DNA of 43,801 nucleotides from Epilithonimonas hispanica (lineage in GTDB: Bacteria; Bacteroidota; Bacteroidia; Flavobacteriales; Weeksellaceae), in assembly GCF_003385395.1 (NCBI RefSeq), contig NZ_QNUG01000031.1:1-43801 (forward strand), written 5' to 3'. The notes under the pieces are model-generated. The model saw only the letters and a program-made list of their open reading frames with translations. It had not been told where the DNA came from and searched no databases. Position 1 is the stretch's first letter. Every line of letters begins with the position of its first letter. Below are positions 8,081 to 16,219 of this stretch, piece after piece. Both the position numbers and the translations under genes were made by a program.

Positions 8081-8674
8081 ATGAGTTTGGTTCATAAAAA
8101 AAACCTTTTGAACATAGGAAAAGTAGATTTCAGCAAAATCCTTTATGATAGTGTTATTGAAGGTAAATAATATTAGAAAGAGACCTTTAAAAATATCATC
8201 TATATGGTACATTTAATTGTATAGTTCGTTTTTTTTGATTTATACATCTAAATATATTACTGCCATTTCTTATTTCCTTAAAATGGATTTACTAAAACAA
8301 TAAAAATTATGATTTGGCTTATTTTGGAATCAAAAGCAAACAAAATGGCTCAATTTGCATTAAATTGAAGCCATTTTGGGTGTTTGTGAACTTAACAGGA
8401 CTCTATCGAAACCATTTATTAGCAGATATTGATAATATTTTGAAGGTGTTAAACGAAATATGAGCTATAATTTGATATGTAGAATCAATTAAAAATCTAT
8501 AGTTGTATTTGAAATTCTTCTTGTTAAAAAGCAAAAGTATGTTTGAATTCGTCAAGAGTATTTATTCTAAAAGTTGTTTAAAATAGATTTGGATATTTAA
8601 GTATAATCTATAGAATCGCAGATAAATATGATTATTCTAAAATAACAACAAATCTTGATATTTGCTTAACTTGC
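8081..8674. other. Intergenic stretch with hairpin and repeat copy B
   Basis: No convincing gene is present. A bulged inverted repeat at 8342-8377 (AAAATGGCTCAATTT paired with AAATTGAAGCCATTTT) may end the ribA transcript, although it is followed by GGG rather than a T run. It abuts the second copy of the 76-bp repeat (8386-8461). The rest is AT-rich and shows nothing recognisable. Confidence 0.5.
8386..8461 (+). repeat. Diverged direct repeat, copy B
   Basis: This 76-bp stretch is about 83% identical to 522-597. Its frame continues upstream as FWVFVNLTGLYRNHLL and ends with LKVLNEI and a TGA stop. Differences from copy A cluster at third codon positions. It marks the right side of the photolyase/ribA block and lies just before the crp promoter. 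Confidence 0.7.
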
Positions 8675-8704
8675 TTGTAATTCAAAGCTGATAATCTAAA
8701 TTTG
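8675..8704 (+). promoter_or_regulatory. Bacteroidota promoter of the crp-like gene
   Basis: TTG at 8675-8677, exactly 19 bp, then TAAATTTG at 8697-8704: a full match to TTG-N19-TAnnTTTG. The first downstream ATG is at 8729, so the original start of the regulator gene is probably 8729. Confidence 0.7.
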
Positions 8705-8728
8705 CAAAAAAAACCTTAGTCTTCGATT

Positions 8729-9410
8729 ATGAATAACAAATTAGATGATTACATCAAAAATTGTTTTTTTATATGAAAACACATTGCCTGAATGGTGGGA
8801 TTTATTTCAAACAAAACAAACTATTATCAAAGTCAAAAAAGGACAAAAATTCATAGATGAAGGGACGGAAACTTTGGGTATTTATTTTATTCACAAAGGT
8901 TTTGTAAAAGTTCATAAACATTGGGGACAACGTGAAATGATTATGAGATTTGCAAAAGAAGGAGATATTGTTGGACATCGGGGAATTTCAGTCGGAAACT
9001 CTCTTTCTCCAATTTCTGCCACTTCGATGAAAGATTCTGTTCTTTGCTTTTTAGAACTCGATTTTTTTAAAACCCTGCTGAAAACCAATAATACTTTTGC
9101 TTATAGACTGATGATGTTTTATGCAGATGAACTTCATTGGTCGGAACAAAAGATGGGAAGTTTGGTTCATTTGTCTGTAAAAGAACGTTTCGTCGTTAAT
9201 CTTTTATATCTTATCAATCATTTAGGGCTTGATAAAGAAAATGTTTTAAAAGCAGAGCTTACCAAAACAGATTTGGCCGCCTATGTAGGAACAACCTATG
9301 AGACTATTTATCGCGTAATTTAAGAAATGGAAAATGAAGATATCATCTCATTTACAGGTAAAAAAATTGAAATAGTAAACCTCAATAAATTAAAATCAAT
9401 CAAGAAATAA
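8729..9410 (+). pseudogene. Crp/Fnr-family transcriptional regulator, frameshifted and prematurely stopped
   Basis: From 8745 to 9323 the frame encodes a cyclic-nucleotide-binding-like beta barrel (VKKGQKFIDEGTETLGIYFI) and the start of a Crp-type HTH (TKTDLAAYVGTTYETIYRVI). Two lesions are visible. First, the promoter-proximal ATG at 8729 (MNNKLDDYIKNCF) is one base out of frame; deleting one T from the run of seven at 8764-8770 joins it to YENTLPEWWD. Second, an in-frame TAA at 9321-9323 falls right after the recognition helix. The same frame then continues as EMENEDIISFTGKKIEIVN to a TAA at 9408-9410, which is the missing wing. A product from the internal ATG at 8745 would lack the wing and probably bind DNA poorly. 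The position just before the nitrate-reductase run suggests it once controlled this locus. Confidence 0.8.
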
Positions 9411-9438
9411 TATAAAATAATAGAAAAAGTTTTTAAGC

Positions 9439-9462
9439 ACCTTTTAATAGGTATTTTTTTTT
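9439..9462 (+). terminator. Weak terminator-like hairpin after the crp-like gene
   Basis: A short stem ACCT/AGGT with a 6-nt loop is followed by a run of nine T. The stem is only 4 bp, so this is a weak candidate. Confidence 0.3.
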
Positions 9463-9610
9463 GGATTTTGATTGATGGATTGAATCTGAATAGGTGCGAT
9501 TTGAAGAAATCAGTTAAATAAGATCGGTATGATGCAAATCATATTAATGATAAAGGTTTGTCATTCAGTTAACTAGTTTGTATTATTTAAACTATTTATT
9601 TTGAATCATT

Positions 9611-9638
9611 TTAAATAAGATAAATTAGTCTTATTTAA
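9611..9638. promoter_or_regulatory. Palindromic operator of the nitrate-reductase operon
   Basis: TTAAATAAGA-N8-TCTTATTTAA is a perfect 10-bp inverted repeat. It ends 13 bp before the -7 box at 9652, the same spacing as related palindromes at 22212-22239 and 23324-23351. Its 8-bp core AAATAAGA/TCTTATTT is identical to the palindrome in front of narK1 (42140-42163). The location near -40 and the lack of a TTG at -33 suggest an activator site; the binding protein is not known. Confidence 0.7.
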
Positions 9639-9651
9639 GAATCTATTGCTG

Positions 9652-9659
9652 TATATTTG
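9652..9659 (+). promoter_or_regulatory. Promoter -7 box of the nitrate-reductase operon
   Basis: TATATTTG matches TAnnTTTG. It overlaps the GTG at 9659, so that GTG cannot be the start codon of the mRNA made here; the ATG at 9719 is preferred. Confidence 0.65.
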
Positions 9660-9718
9660 TGAAAGAAAATAAACGTTCTTCTTTGATCGTAAGTGAGTTA
9701 TCATTAAAATTCTTCAAA

Positions 9719-10774
9719 ATGTTCAGCATTTTTACAAATATCAATAAAAAAGCATTCATCAACGCTATTATTGCAACCCTCGTTGTGATTGCTACCACGG
9801 TTATCGGCTCTGTCAATCTGCAGAATTTTGATGCGGCGCTCAGTATCTATTTCTTCGGAACCATTAGTATGACTTTCGGAGTGGTATATCATCACTCAGT
9901 CTGGAAACAGCGTCCTGCAACACAGAAATATTGGAAGCGCACCTGGGAATTCATTTTCAGCAAAGATTATCCTATTTATATGAAAGAGGTTGTTCGTCTT
10001 TCTATTCGTAATATTTTATTTCAAAAATTTATTATGCCAAGAGGAAGAATGCGATGGTTTGGGCATTTTCTCTTGGCTACAGGATGTTTGATTTCTTTTG
10101 CCGTAACATTTGGATTGACTTTCGGATGGATGCATTTTACCCTGAAAGAGGGCACAATCGATATGTACGAAACCCATCTGTTGGGTTTCACAGTGATGAC
10201 TTTTCCTTTAAATACAGTAATGGCGACCATTCTTTTCCACATTTTGGTTTGGACGGCGATTATGGTCATCGTAGGTTGTTTAATTATGATGCACAGAAGG
10301 TTTGTAGATGAAGGATTAATCGCAACACAATGGTTTGAAAGAGACTGGCTTCCCTTGATTTTACTTGTAGCAGTTTCCGTCACTGGTTTGGGAATTTGGT
10401 TTGATTATTCTTATCTCGAAGGAAAGATGAGCCAGTTTATGGCAATTATTCACGCAATTACCGTTGCAATGTTTCTGATGTGGATTCCGTTCGGAAAATT
10501 TTTTCACATTTTTCAAAGACCGGCGCAAGTTGGCGCAAACATCTATAAAATTGAAGGAAAACGCCGTGGAATGCAAACTTGTCCGCACACCGGCGATGAA
10601 TATACGACTTCAATGCACATAGAAGATTTAAAAGAAATAACCCAAGAAATGGGATTCGATTTAGAAAATGAAGAAGGGAAAAGCTACTTGGATTTTAGTC
10701 CGGAAGGAAAACGGGCAATGCTTGCAAAAGCGCATCTGAAAGCACGACAAGAATCTGGAACTTATTTTGGTTAA
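9719..10774 (+). CDS. NarI/DsrM-like cytochrome b membrane subunit of the nitrate-reductase complex
   Basis: From ATG 9719 the protein has 351 residues and six to seven membrane helices. Histidines sit in positions typical of haem-b quinol dehydrogenase subunits (NarI, DsrM, HmcE): RWFGHFLLATG, ILFHILVW, MMHRR, and IIHAITVAMFLMWIPFGKFFH near the last helix. A soluble C-terminal tail of about 80 residues follows, with TCPHTGDEY. It likely oxidises menaquinol and feeds electrons to the Mo subunit encoded 13 bp downstream. Such proteins are sometimes labelled MFS transporter in databases, but the length and His pattern argue against this. The upstream GTG at 9659 lies inside the -7 box and was rejected as start. 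How cytochrome b and the Rieske protein share electron transfer is not evident. Confidence 0.7.
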   Translation: MFSIFTNINKKAFINAIIATLVVIATTVIGSVNLQNFDAALSIYFFGTISMTFGVVYHHSVWKQRPATQKYWKRTWEFIFSKDYPIYMKEVVRLSIRNILFQKFIMPRGRMRWFGHFLLATGCLISFAVTFGLTFGWMHFTLKEGTIDMYETHLLGFTVMTFPLNTVMATILFHILVWTAIMVIVGCLIMMHRRFVDEGLIATQWFERDWLPLILLVAVSVTGLGIWFDYSYLEGKMSQFMAIIHAITVAMFLMWIPFGKFFHIFQRPAQVGANIYKIEGKRRGMQTCPHTGDEYTTSMHIEDLKEITQEMGFDLENEEGKSYLDFSPEGKRAMLAKAHLKARQESGTYFG

Positions 10775-10787
10775 AATTTAAAATAAA

Positions 10788-13019
10788 ATGGCAAAATTAC
10801 CCGTAACAGCCGACGAAATTATCAATGTTTTCGGACCGCACAAACATTATCCAAACAAAGGTACCGTGAGGTCTAATCCTCAAAATCCTGATGCTTTGGT
10901 AAAAACGCATTGCTGTTTTTGTGGTTTGCAATGTGGCATTCAATTAAAAGTAAAAGACAAAAAAGTAGTAGGTTTTGAACCTTGGAATGAGTTTCCGTTT
11001 AATGAAGGCAGACTTTGCCCAAAAGGTGTACAGCGCTACATGCAGGACAATCATCCGGACCGTTTGCTTTCGCCGTACAAAAGGGTAGAAGGTAAAGGTT
11101 TTGTGCCGATAGAATGGGACGAAGCGTACGATGTTGTCATTAATGAAATCAAAAGAATACAGGAAAAATACGGGAAAAATTCCTTCGCAATGTTATCCGG
11201 CGTTTCTATTACGAACGAGAAAAGTTATATGGTCGGGAAATTTGCCAGAGTTGCCCTGAAAACTGCAAACCTCGACTATAACGGTCGTCTTTGTATGGTA
11301 AGTGCAGGTGCAGGAAACAAAAAAGCCTTCGGGATGGACAGGTCTTCCAACAGTTGGGCAGATTTGGCGCACGCAGAAGTCATCATCATTACCGGAGCAA
11401 ATGTGAGCGAATGTTTTCCAGTTTTAACCCATAAAATCTGGGAAGCTCGTGATAACGGAGCCAAATTGATTGTCATCGACCCACGTCAGATTCCGATTGC
11501 CAGAACTGCCGATATTCATCTGCCATTGAGACCCGGAACCGATTCTGCGTTGACGAATACAATGTTGAAAGTTTTAATTGATAACAATTGGCTGGATAAC
11601 GATTTTATTAATAATTACACTTCAGGATTTGAAGAAACTGCCGAAGCTGTAAAAGATTGCACTTTGGAATGGGGAGAAGAAGTAACCGGAATTCCGAAAG
11701 AATTAATTTATAAAGCCGCAGAAATGTGGGGTAAAGCCAAAACCAGTTTTCTGATGCACGCTCGTGGAATCGAACATCATTCTAAAGGCGTTCAAAATGT
11801 TTCAAGCTGTATCAATTTAGTTTTAGCAACCGGTAGAATCGGGAAACCTTATTGCGGTTACGGAACGATTACAGGGCAAGGGAACGGACAAGGCGGTCGT
11901 GAACACGGTCACAAATGCGACCAACTTCCAGGAAACAGAGACATCGAAAATCCCGAACATCGAAAATTTGTTGCCAATGTCTGGGGAATCAAAGAAGAAG
12001 ATATGCCCGGAAAAGGTTTAAGTGCTTATGAAATTATTGAAGCTATCAACAGAGGCGAGATTAAAGGTTTACTTTCAATTTGTTTTAATCCTTTGGTTTC
12101 TTTGCCAAATAACAGTAACGTTCGTGCAGCATTAGAAAAATTAGAGTTTTACGCCGGAATTGATTTCTTTTTATCAGAAACTTTGCGCCACGCCAACATT
12201 ATTCTCGCTGGTTCTTTGCAGGAAGAGGAAGAAGGAACAACAACTTCTGCGGAAGGTCGCGTCATCAGAATCCGTGCAGTGGTTGACCCACCGGGAAAAG
12301 CTAAGCGAGACAGCGAAATTTTAATGGAGCTCGCCAGAAGATTAGGCCAAGGTGATAAATTTAATTATAAAAACAGCGAAGAAACTTTTAATGAATTAAG
12401 AGTTGCATCCAGAGGAAGCGCCGCAGATTATTACGGAATTACCTACGAAAGAGTAGAAAAAAATCTCGGAATTTTCTGGCCTTGTCCAACCGAAGACCAT
12501 CCCGGAACACCGAGACTTTGGGAAGACAAAGTTTTCAATACAAACGATAAAAAAGCGCATTTCAACCCAACGCCTTATAAAAAACCAACTGAAGAACCAG
12601 ATGAAGATTATCCTATTGTGTTGACGACGGGTAGAGTTGTAAGCCAATATTTAAGCGGTTCACAAACCCGTAGAATTGGGAAATTGGTTGATTTGTATCC
12701 GGAACCTTTGCTGGAAATTCATCCAAAACTGGCAGCGAAATATGGCATCGAAGAAAATGATTTAATTAAAGTTTCTACAAGACGAGGAAGCGCATTATTT
12801 CCTGCAAATGTGGTGGAGACCATCAGACAAGACACTGTTTTCATTCCTTATCACTGGGGCGGAGTCAATTCTGCAAACCAATTAACGATCGATGCTTTGG
12901 ACCCGGTTTCAAAGATTCCTGAGTTTAAAGTTTGTGCCTGCAAAGTGGAAAAAACAGGACGTAAAAAAGGAGAAAATTCAGAAGAATTTGCCAACCAAAG
13001 TAGAGATATTCAATATTAA
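10788..13019 (+). CDS. Molybdopterin (bis-MGD) nitrate reductase catalytic subunit, Nas/NarB-like
   Basis: The 743-residue protein belongs to the DMSO-reductase superfamily. The N-terminal [4Fe-4S] ligands are C42, C45, C49 and C77 (HCCFCGLQCG, GRLCPKG), with Lys79 as the usual electron-relay residue between the cluster and the cofactor. The probable Mo ligand is C169 in RLCMVSAGAG, equivalent to the Cys of periplasmic and assimilatory nitrate reductases. Dinucleotide-binding stretches include ITGANVSECFPVLTHK, GTITGQGNGQGGREHGHK and the C-terminal LTTGRVVSQYLSG. There is no Tat signal, so it should act in the cytoplasm. It groups by eye with Nas/NarB enzymes rather than NarG (about 1200 residues). 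Yet it is operon-linked to a cytochrome b, a ferredoxin and a Rieske protein, which suggests respiratory use. Formate dehydrogenase is the main alternative, but the locus (narK, nirK, nor) favours nitrate. Confidence 0.82.
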   Translation: MAKLPVTADEIINVFGPHKHYPNKGTVRSNPQNPDALVKTHCCFCGLQCGIQLKVKDKKVVGFEPWNEFPFNEGRLCPKGVQRYMQDNHPDRLLSPYKRVEGKGFVPIEWDEAYDVVINEIKRIQEKYGKNSFAMLSGVSITNEKSYMVGKFARVALKTANLDYNGRLCMVSAGAGNKKAFGMDRSSNSWADLAHAEVIIITGANVSECFPVLTHKIWEARDNGAKLIVIDPRQIPIARTADIHLPLRPGTDSALTNTMLKVLIDNNWLDNDFINNYTSGFEETAEAVKDCTLEWGEEVTGIPKELIYKAAEMWGKAKTSFLMHARGIEHHSKGVQNVSSCINLVLATGRIGKPYCGYGTITGQGNGQGGREHGHKCDQLPGNRDIENPEHRKFVANVWGIKEEDMPGKGLSAYEIIEAINRGEIKGLLSICFNPLVSLPNNSNVRAALEKLEFYAGIDFFLSETLRHANIILAGSLQEEEEGTTTSAEGRVIRIRAVVDPPGKAKRDSEILMELARRLGQGDKFNYKNSEETFNELRVASRGSAADYYGITYERVEKNLGIFWPCPTEDHPGTPRLWEDKVFNTNDKKAHFNPTPYKKPTEEPDEDYPIVLTTGRVVSQYLSGSQTRRIGKLVDLYPEPLLEIHPKLAAKYGIEENDLIKVSTRRGSALFPANVVETIRQDTVFIPYHWGGVNSANQLTIDALDPVSKIPEFKVCACKVEKTGRKKGENSEEFANQSRDIQY

Positions 13020-13032
13020 ATTTTAAAAAATT

Positions 13033-13608
13033 ATGGCGGAGCAATTTGAAAAATTTAATGATATGGAGTTCTTCGTGGATATGCAGCGATGCATTGGCTG
13101 TCACGCGTGCGAGATGGCTTGTGCAGAGTGTGAAACCAACGGAGAAACCTCAATGATTCATATTCATTATGTTGACAGAGCAGAGACGATTCAGACTACA
13201 GTTCAGGTTTGTATGCACTGCGAAGACCCTATTTGCGCAAACGTTTGTCCGGCAGACGCAATCACAAAAGATGAATACGGAATCGTACACACGGCAGATA
13301 CTTCCAAATGCATCGGTTGTGCCAATTGCGTCATCGGTTGTCCGTTCGGCGTTCCACAGATTCCGGACCAAAGCGCAATGCTGATGATGAAATGCAACAT
13401 GTGCTACGACAGAACAAGTACTGGACTCAAGCCAATGTGTGCAACAGTTTGTCCGAGTGGCGCATTAACCTTTGATACCAGAGAAAATGTGGCGAAGAAA
13501 AGACCAAACAGTTCACCTGTCAACCGCTTTATTTTCGGGAAAGAAGTCGTGAATACCAAAGTGAATATCATGATGCCGAAAGGCAGCGAAGAATTAAAAG
13601 TTTTTTAA
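13033..13608 (+). CDS. Four-cluster [4Fe-4S] ferredoxin subunit (NrfC/DmsB-like)
   Basis: The 191-residue protein contains sixteen Cys in four ferredoxin-type sets: C20/23/26/30, C60/63/68/72, C93/96/99/103 and C121/124/136/140. This is the layout of the electron-transfer subunits of DMSO-reductase-family complexes (DmsB, NrfC, PsrB, TtrB). Each set should bind one [4Fe-4S] cluster and together they form a wire from the membrane quinol site to the Mo subunit. It has no signal sequence, consistent with a cytoplasmic complex. It sits 13 bp after the Mo subunit and 10 bp before the Rieske gene. The C-terminal 50 residues carry no recognisable motif. Confidence 0.88.
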   Translation: MAEQFEKFNDMEFFVDMQRCIGCHACEMACAECETNGETSMIHIHYVDRAETIQTTVQVCMHCEDPICANVCPADAITKDEYGIVHTADTSKCIGCANCVIGCPFGVPQIPDQSAMLMMKCNMCYDRTSTGLKPMCATVCPSGALTFDTRENVAKKRPNSSPVNRFIFGKEVVNTKVNIMMPKGSEELKVF

Positions 13609-13618
13609 TCATAATACA

Positions 13619-14146
13619 ATGTCAGAAGATAATAAAAAAATCCCCGCCTGGAAAGCCGATTTTCCCATCAAAAAACGAGAAGCAGCCTACGTTTCCCGGA
13701 AAGAATTCATCAAACTCATCACCTTTTTCTCTGGGACTTTAGCATTGGCAAATGTTGCGATTCCGGTGTTCAATCATTTCAAAAAAGAGGAAAAACTCGG
13801 CGAATATTTCGTGGGATTGACCACCGACCTCAATGTTGGTGGTATGCGGACTTTCTACATCAACGAAGACCACAGAAATCCCTATATGCTCATCAGATTA
13901 GCCGAAGACAAATGGAAAGTTTTCGAGCAAAAATGCACGCATCTTTCGTGTTCTGTCCTATACAATCACGATGAAAAAGTAATAGAATGTCCTTGTCATC
14001 ATGGTTTTTTCAATCCGGATGATGGTTCTGTCATTCAAGGTCCGCCACCAAGACCGCTTCCACAATTGACGGTTGTTATCAAAGAAGATGAAATTTTCGT
14101 GACAGATTTCATCAAAGAAGCCAAAGAAACAAACAGTCACGGATAA
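13619..14146 (+). CDS. Membrane-anchored Rieske [2Fe-2S] protein
   Basis: The 175-residue protein has one N-terminal membrane helix (residues about 31-52) preceded by SRKEFIK, a twin-arginine-like sequence with Lys for the second Arg. A Rieske domain follows. Cluster ligands are C106 and H108 (CTHLSC) and C124 and H127 (CPCHHG). The additional C111 and C126 are the disulfide pair of high-potential bc1-type Rieske proteins, and GPPPRPLP forms the Pro loop. In bc complexes this domain lies outside the cytoplasm, which makes its tie to a cytoplasmic nitrate reductase unusual. It may take electrons from quinol in place of a bc1 complex or pass them to periplasmic carriers. Operon spacing (10 bp) supports membership of the complex. 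Confidence 0.88.
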   Translation: MSEDNKKIPAWKADFPIKKREAAYVSRKEFIKLITFFSGTLALANVAIPVFNHFKKEEKLGEYFVGLTTDLNVGGMRTFYINEDHRNPYMLIRLAEDKWKVFEQKCTHLSCSVLYNHDEKVIECPCHHGFFNPDDGSVIQGPPPRPLPQLTVVIKEDEIFVTDFIKEAKETNSHG

Positions 14147-14183
14147 AACGATATTTAATTTGGCAACTATTTACGTCTGAAGT

Positions 14184-14260
14184 CCCCGTTTTTTTGCAAA
14201 TTTCCCGAGGCTTTTCCCAAGTTAAAATTCACAAAAAGAGCTGGGTTCAAGCCGGGTTGC
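14184..14260 (+). repeat. Intergenic repeat, family copy 1
   Basis: The ends of this element (CCCCGTTTTTTTGC at the left; ACAAAAAGAGCTGGGTTCA, then CCGGGTTGC at the right) match those of 25029-25087 (CCCGCTTTTTTGC; ACAAAAAGAACTCCGTTCA, GTCAGGTTTCG), with a variable middle. It lies in the 154-bp gap between the Rieske and 2-TM genes. It resembles the dispersed non-coding repeats common between genes in Chryseobacterium-type genomes; the function is not known. Confidence 0.5.
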
Positions 14261-14300
14261 AATCATTCGAAGGTTCTAAATAAACTTTAAAAATAACAAA

Positions 14301-14585
14301 ATGTCAATACGAAAGAAACCCATCAAAAAAGTAACCTTCCGCGTCAACGAAATGTTGGTTGCCATCATCAGCATTTACATATTGTTGGTCAGTATGCAGA
14401 TGTGGCTTTTGTTTGGAACCATCAACAAAGCTTTAGACAAAGAACATATCGATTTTGCGTGGTATTCCGCAATCGGTTCTGTTGTGATATTTCTCTGTAC
14501 CATTTTCTTTTTGAGATATGTACCCGATGTTCCGACCGGACAAATCAAAAATTCAGAAGCCGAAAACGATGACAAAGCCTACTGA
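14301..14585 (+). CDS. Small membrane protein with two helices, nitrate-reductase operon
   Basis: The 94-residue protein has a basic N-terminus (SIRKKPIKK) and two predicted membrane helices (about residues 18-41 and 52-72) in a hairpin, with both ends probably cytoplasmic. I do not recognise a family with confidence. It follows the Rieske gene after a repeat-containing gap and overlaps the moaA start by 17 bp, so it bridges the reductase and cofactor blocks in one transcript. A role as a small subunit or assembly factor of the membrane part of the nitrate reductase is inferred only from position. Confidence 0.65.
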   Translation: MSIRKKPIKKVTFRVNEMLVAIISIYILLVSMQMWLLFGTINKALDKEHIDFAWYSAIGSVVIFLCTIFFLRYVPDVPTGQIKNSEAENDDKAY

Positions 14586-15567
14586 TTTACTCGATTCCTT
14601 CGGGCGAAAACACGATTATCTCCGACTCTCGATTACCGATAGTTGCAATTTCCGATGTCTGTATTGTATGCCCGATGAACCGTTCAAAAGTACACCTTCC
14701 ATCGAGTTGATGAACAGTCAGGAAATTTTCGAAATTTCTAAAATTTTCGTTCAACAATTTAATATCAATAAAATCAGAATTACAGGTGGCGAACCTTTGG
14801 TAAGAACCGATTTTGAAACCATTATTCAACAAATTTCTACCTTGGATGCGCGTATTGGAATTACAACCAACGGCGTTTTGCTTCATAAATATTTTGATTT
14901 ATTTGAGAAATGTGGCGTCAGAAATCTCAATATCAGCATCGATTCTCTTGATCGGGAAAAATTTAAATACATAACGAAAAGAGACCTTTTTCAAACGGTT
15001 TGGGACAATATCAAAGAAAGCATAAAACGTGGATTCAATGTAAAACTAAATGTTGTTGTGATGCGAGGTTTCAATGAGGACGAAATCCCTGAATTTATCG
15101 CACTCTCTCATCATTATCCCATAGAGTTGAGGTTTATAGAATTTATGCCATTTACAGGAAATTCTTGGGAGAAAAATAAAGTCATTCCCATTTCAGAAAT
15201 GCTCACCTTGGTTTCAGAACATTTCACTTACGAAAAGGTGGCAGACGGCAAGAATGATACCTCCAGAAAATACAGAATTAATAAAGAAAGTAAAGGTGTC
15301 TTTGGTTTGATTTCTACAATGAGCAACTCCTTTTGCGCTGGTTGCAATCGAATCCGTATCACATCTGACGGAAAAATGAAAAACTGTTTGTTTGGTGCCG
15401 ATGAATTCGATTTGTTAAAATCTTTTAGAAATAATGAAAATGTAACCGAACTCATCCAACTCGGAATCATCAAAAAACACAAAGAAAAAGGCGGACAATT
15501 CTCCGAAATGGAAAATGTAAACAACCAGAAAATCATCAACAGAAGTATGATAAAAATTGGCGGATAA
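14569..15567 (+). CDS. moaA: GTP 3',8-cyclase MoaA (radical SAM)
   Basis: The 332-residue enzyme catalyses the radical-SAM cyclisation of GTP, the first step of molybdenum-cofactor synthesis. Radical-SAM cluster ligands are C26, C30 and C33 (SCNFRCLYCMP). The C-terminal substrate-binding cluster is in FCAGCNRIRITSDG with a third Cys in MKNCLFG. The TGGEPLVR and NISIDSLDREKF segments are typical. The start at 14569 gives MTKPTDLLDSFGRKHDYLRL, the usual MoaA N-terminus; a start further upstream would add residues with no family counterpart. It overlaps the preceding gene by 17 bp. The partner MoaC domain is encoded at 21284. Confidence 0.95.
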   Translation: MTKPTDLLDSFGRKHDYLRLSITDSCNFRCLYCMPDEPFKSTPSIELMNSQEIFEISKIFVQQFNINKIRITGGEPLVRTDFETIIQQISTLDARIGITTNGVLLHKYFDLFEKCGVRNLNISIDSLDREKFKYITKRDLFQTVWDNIKESIKRGFNVKLNVVVMRGFNEDEIPEFIALSHHYPIELRFIEFMPFTGNSWEKNKVIPISEMLTLVSEHFTYEKVADGKNDTSRKYRINKESKGVFGLISTMSNSFCAGCNRIRITSDGKMKNCLFGADEFDLLKSFRNNENVTELIQLGIIKKHKEKGGQFSEMENVNNQKIINRSMIKIGG

Positions 15568-15637
15568 AAATTTTGCCAACCGATAGGATAAAAAAAACAT
15601 AACCATAAGATTTCAAACAATTCATTAGTAATTACCA

Positions 15638-16219
15638 ATGAAAAAATTAACCAATTTGATTACGATTGTGATGATTGCAATCACAATGTTACAATGCAAA
15701 AAATCTGAAGCAACCAATACAGCGAACGATAATTCTGCGAAAACTTCTCAAAAACATTCTGAAGAAAAAGAAAACCACAAACACGACGAGAAAGATGATT
15801 TAAAATATGTGAGTAAACAAATAAAAGTAACGGGGGATGTCTTAACACCATTGACTTTAACGGTGGATTCTTTGAAAAAAATGAAAGTCGTAGAACTCAA
15901 AGATTTCAAAATTGTTTGCCAGAAAGGATTGACCAAAGACAGCGTAGAATCTACAAAAGGAGTTTTGCTAACCGACATTTTGGAAAAAGCAAAAATCGCA
16001 CAACAAGAGCAAAAAGACCGCAATTTCTACATTGTTGCAAGAGCTTCAGACGATTACAAAGCCACATTTTCTTGGGCAGGATTATTCAACAATCCGACTG
16101 GCGAAAAAGTATTTGTATTATTTGAGCAAAACGGAAAACCGCTGAAAGAAAAAGGAGAAATAATTTTAGTAAGTATGACTGATGCCAAAACCGGTCCACG
16201 CCAGGTCAAATGGCTGTAA
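15638..16219 (+). CDS. Lipoprotein with molybdopterin-oxidoreductase (SUOX)-like fold; possible premature stop
   Basis: A lipoprotein signal (ITMLQC, Cys20) is followed by a His/Glu/Lys-rich linker (about residues 40-55) and a domain resembling part of the sulfite-oxidase molybdopterin-binding fold (LTPLTLTVDSLKKM, FKIVCQKGL, GVLLTDILEKA, KTGPRQVKWL). At about 193 residues it is smaller than true sulfite oxidases, and a catalytic role is unproven. The frame stops at TAA 16217-16219. The same frame then continues SIEVTRVK to a TAA at 16244-16246, which looks like the expected last beta strand, so a Lys codon may have become a stop. Its place inside the cofactor operon suggests a molybdopterin- or molybdate-related periplasmic task. 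Confidence 0.65.
   Translation: MKKLTNLITIVMIAITMLQCKKSEATNTANDNSAKTSQKHSEEKENHKHDEKDDLKYVSKQIKVTGDVLTPLTLTVDSLKKMKVVELKDFKIVCQKGLTKDSVESTKGVLLTDILEKAKIAQQEQKDRNFYIVARASDDYKATFSWAGLFNNPTGEKVFVLFEQNGKPLKEKGEIILVSMTDAKTGPRQVKWL

Noticed and set aside
8081-8170. 29-codon frame right after the DUF2867 gene
   Set aside because: No recognisable features and no support beyond an ATG next to the previous stop.
9659-9718. GTG start at 9659 giving a 20-residue longer cytochrome b
   Set aside because: The GTG overlaps the TATATTTG -7 box, so it would lie upstream of the expected transcription start. The extension is polar and unlike a subunit N-terminus; ATG 9719 fits.
9659-10774. Cytochrome b subunit as an MFS nitrate transporter
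   Set aside because: It has too few helices and no NarK signatures, while His are placed as in NarI/DsrM-type haem proteins. Real NarK genes are at 39238-42084.
10788-13019. Mo subunit as formate dehydrogenase
   Set aside because: The Mo-ligand region RLCMVSAGAG and the narK/nirK/nor setting favour a nitrate reductase. Not fully excluded without a tree.
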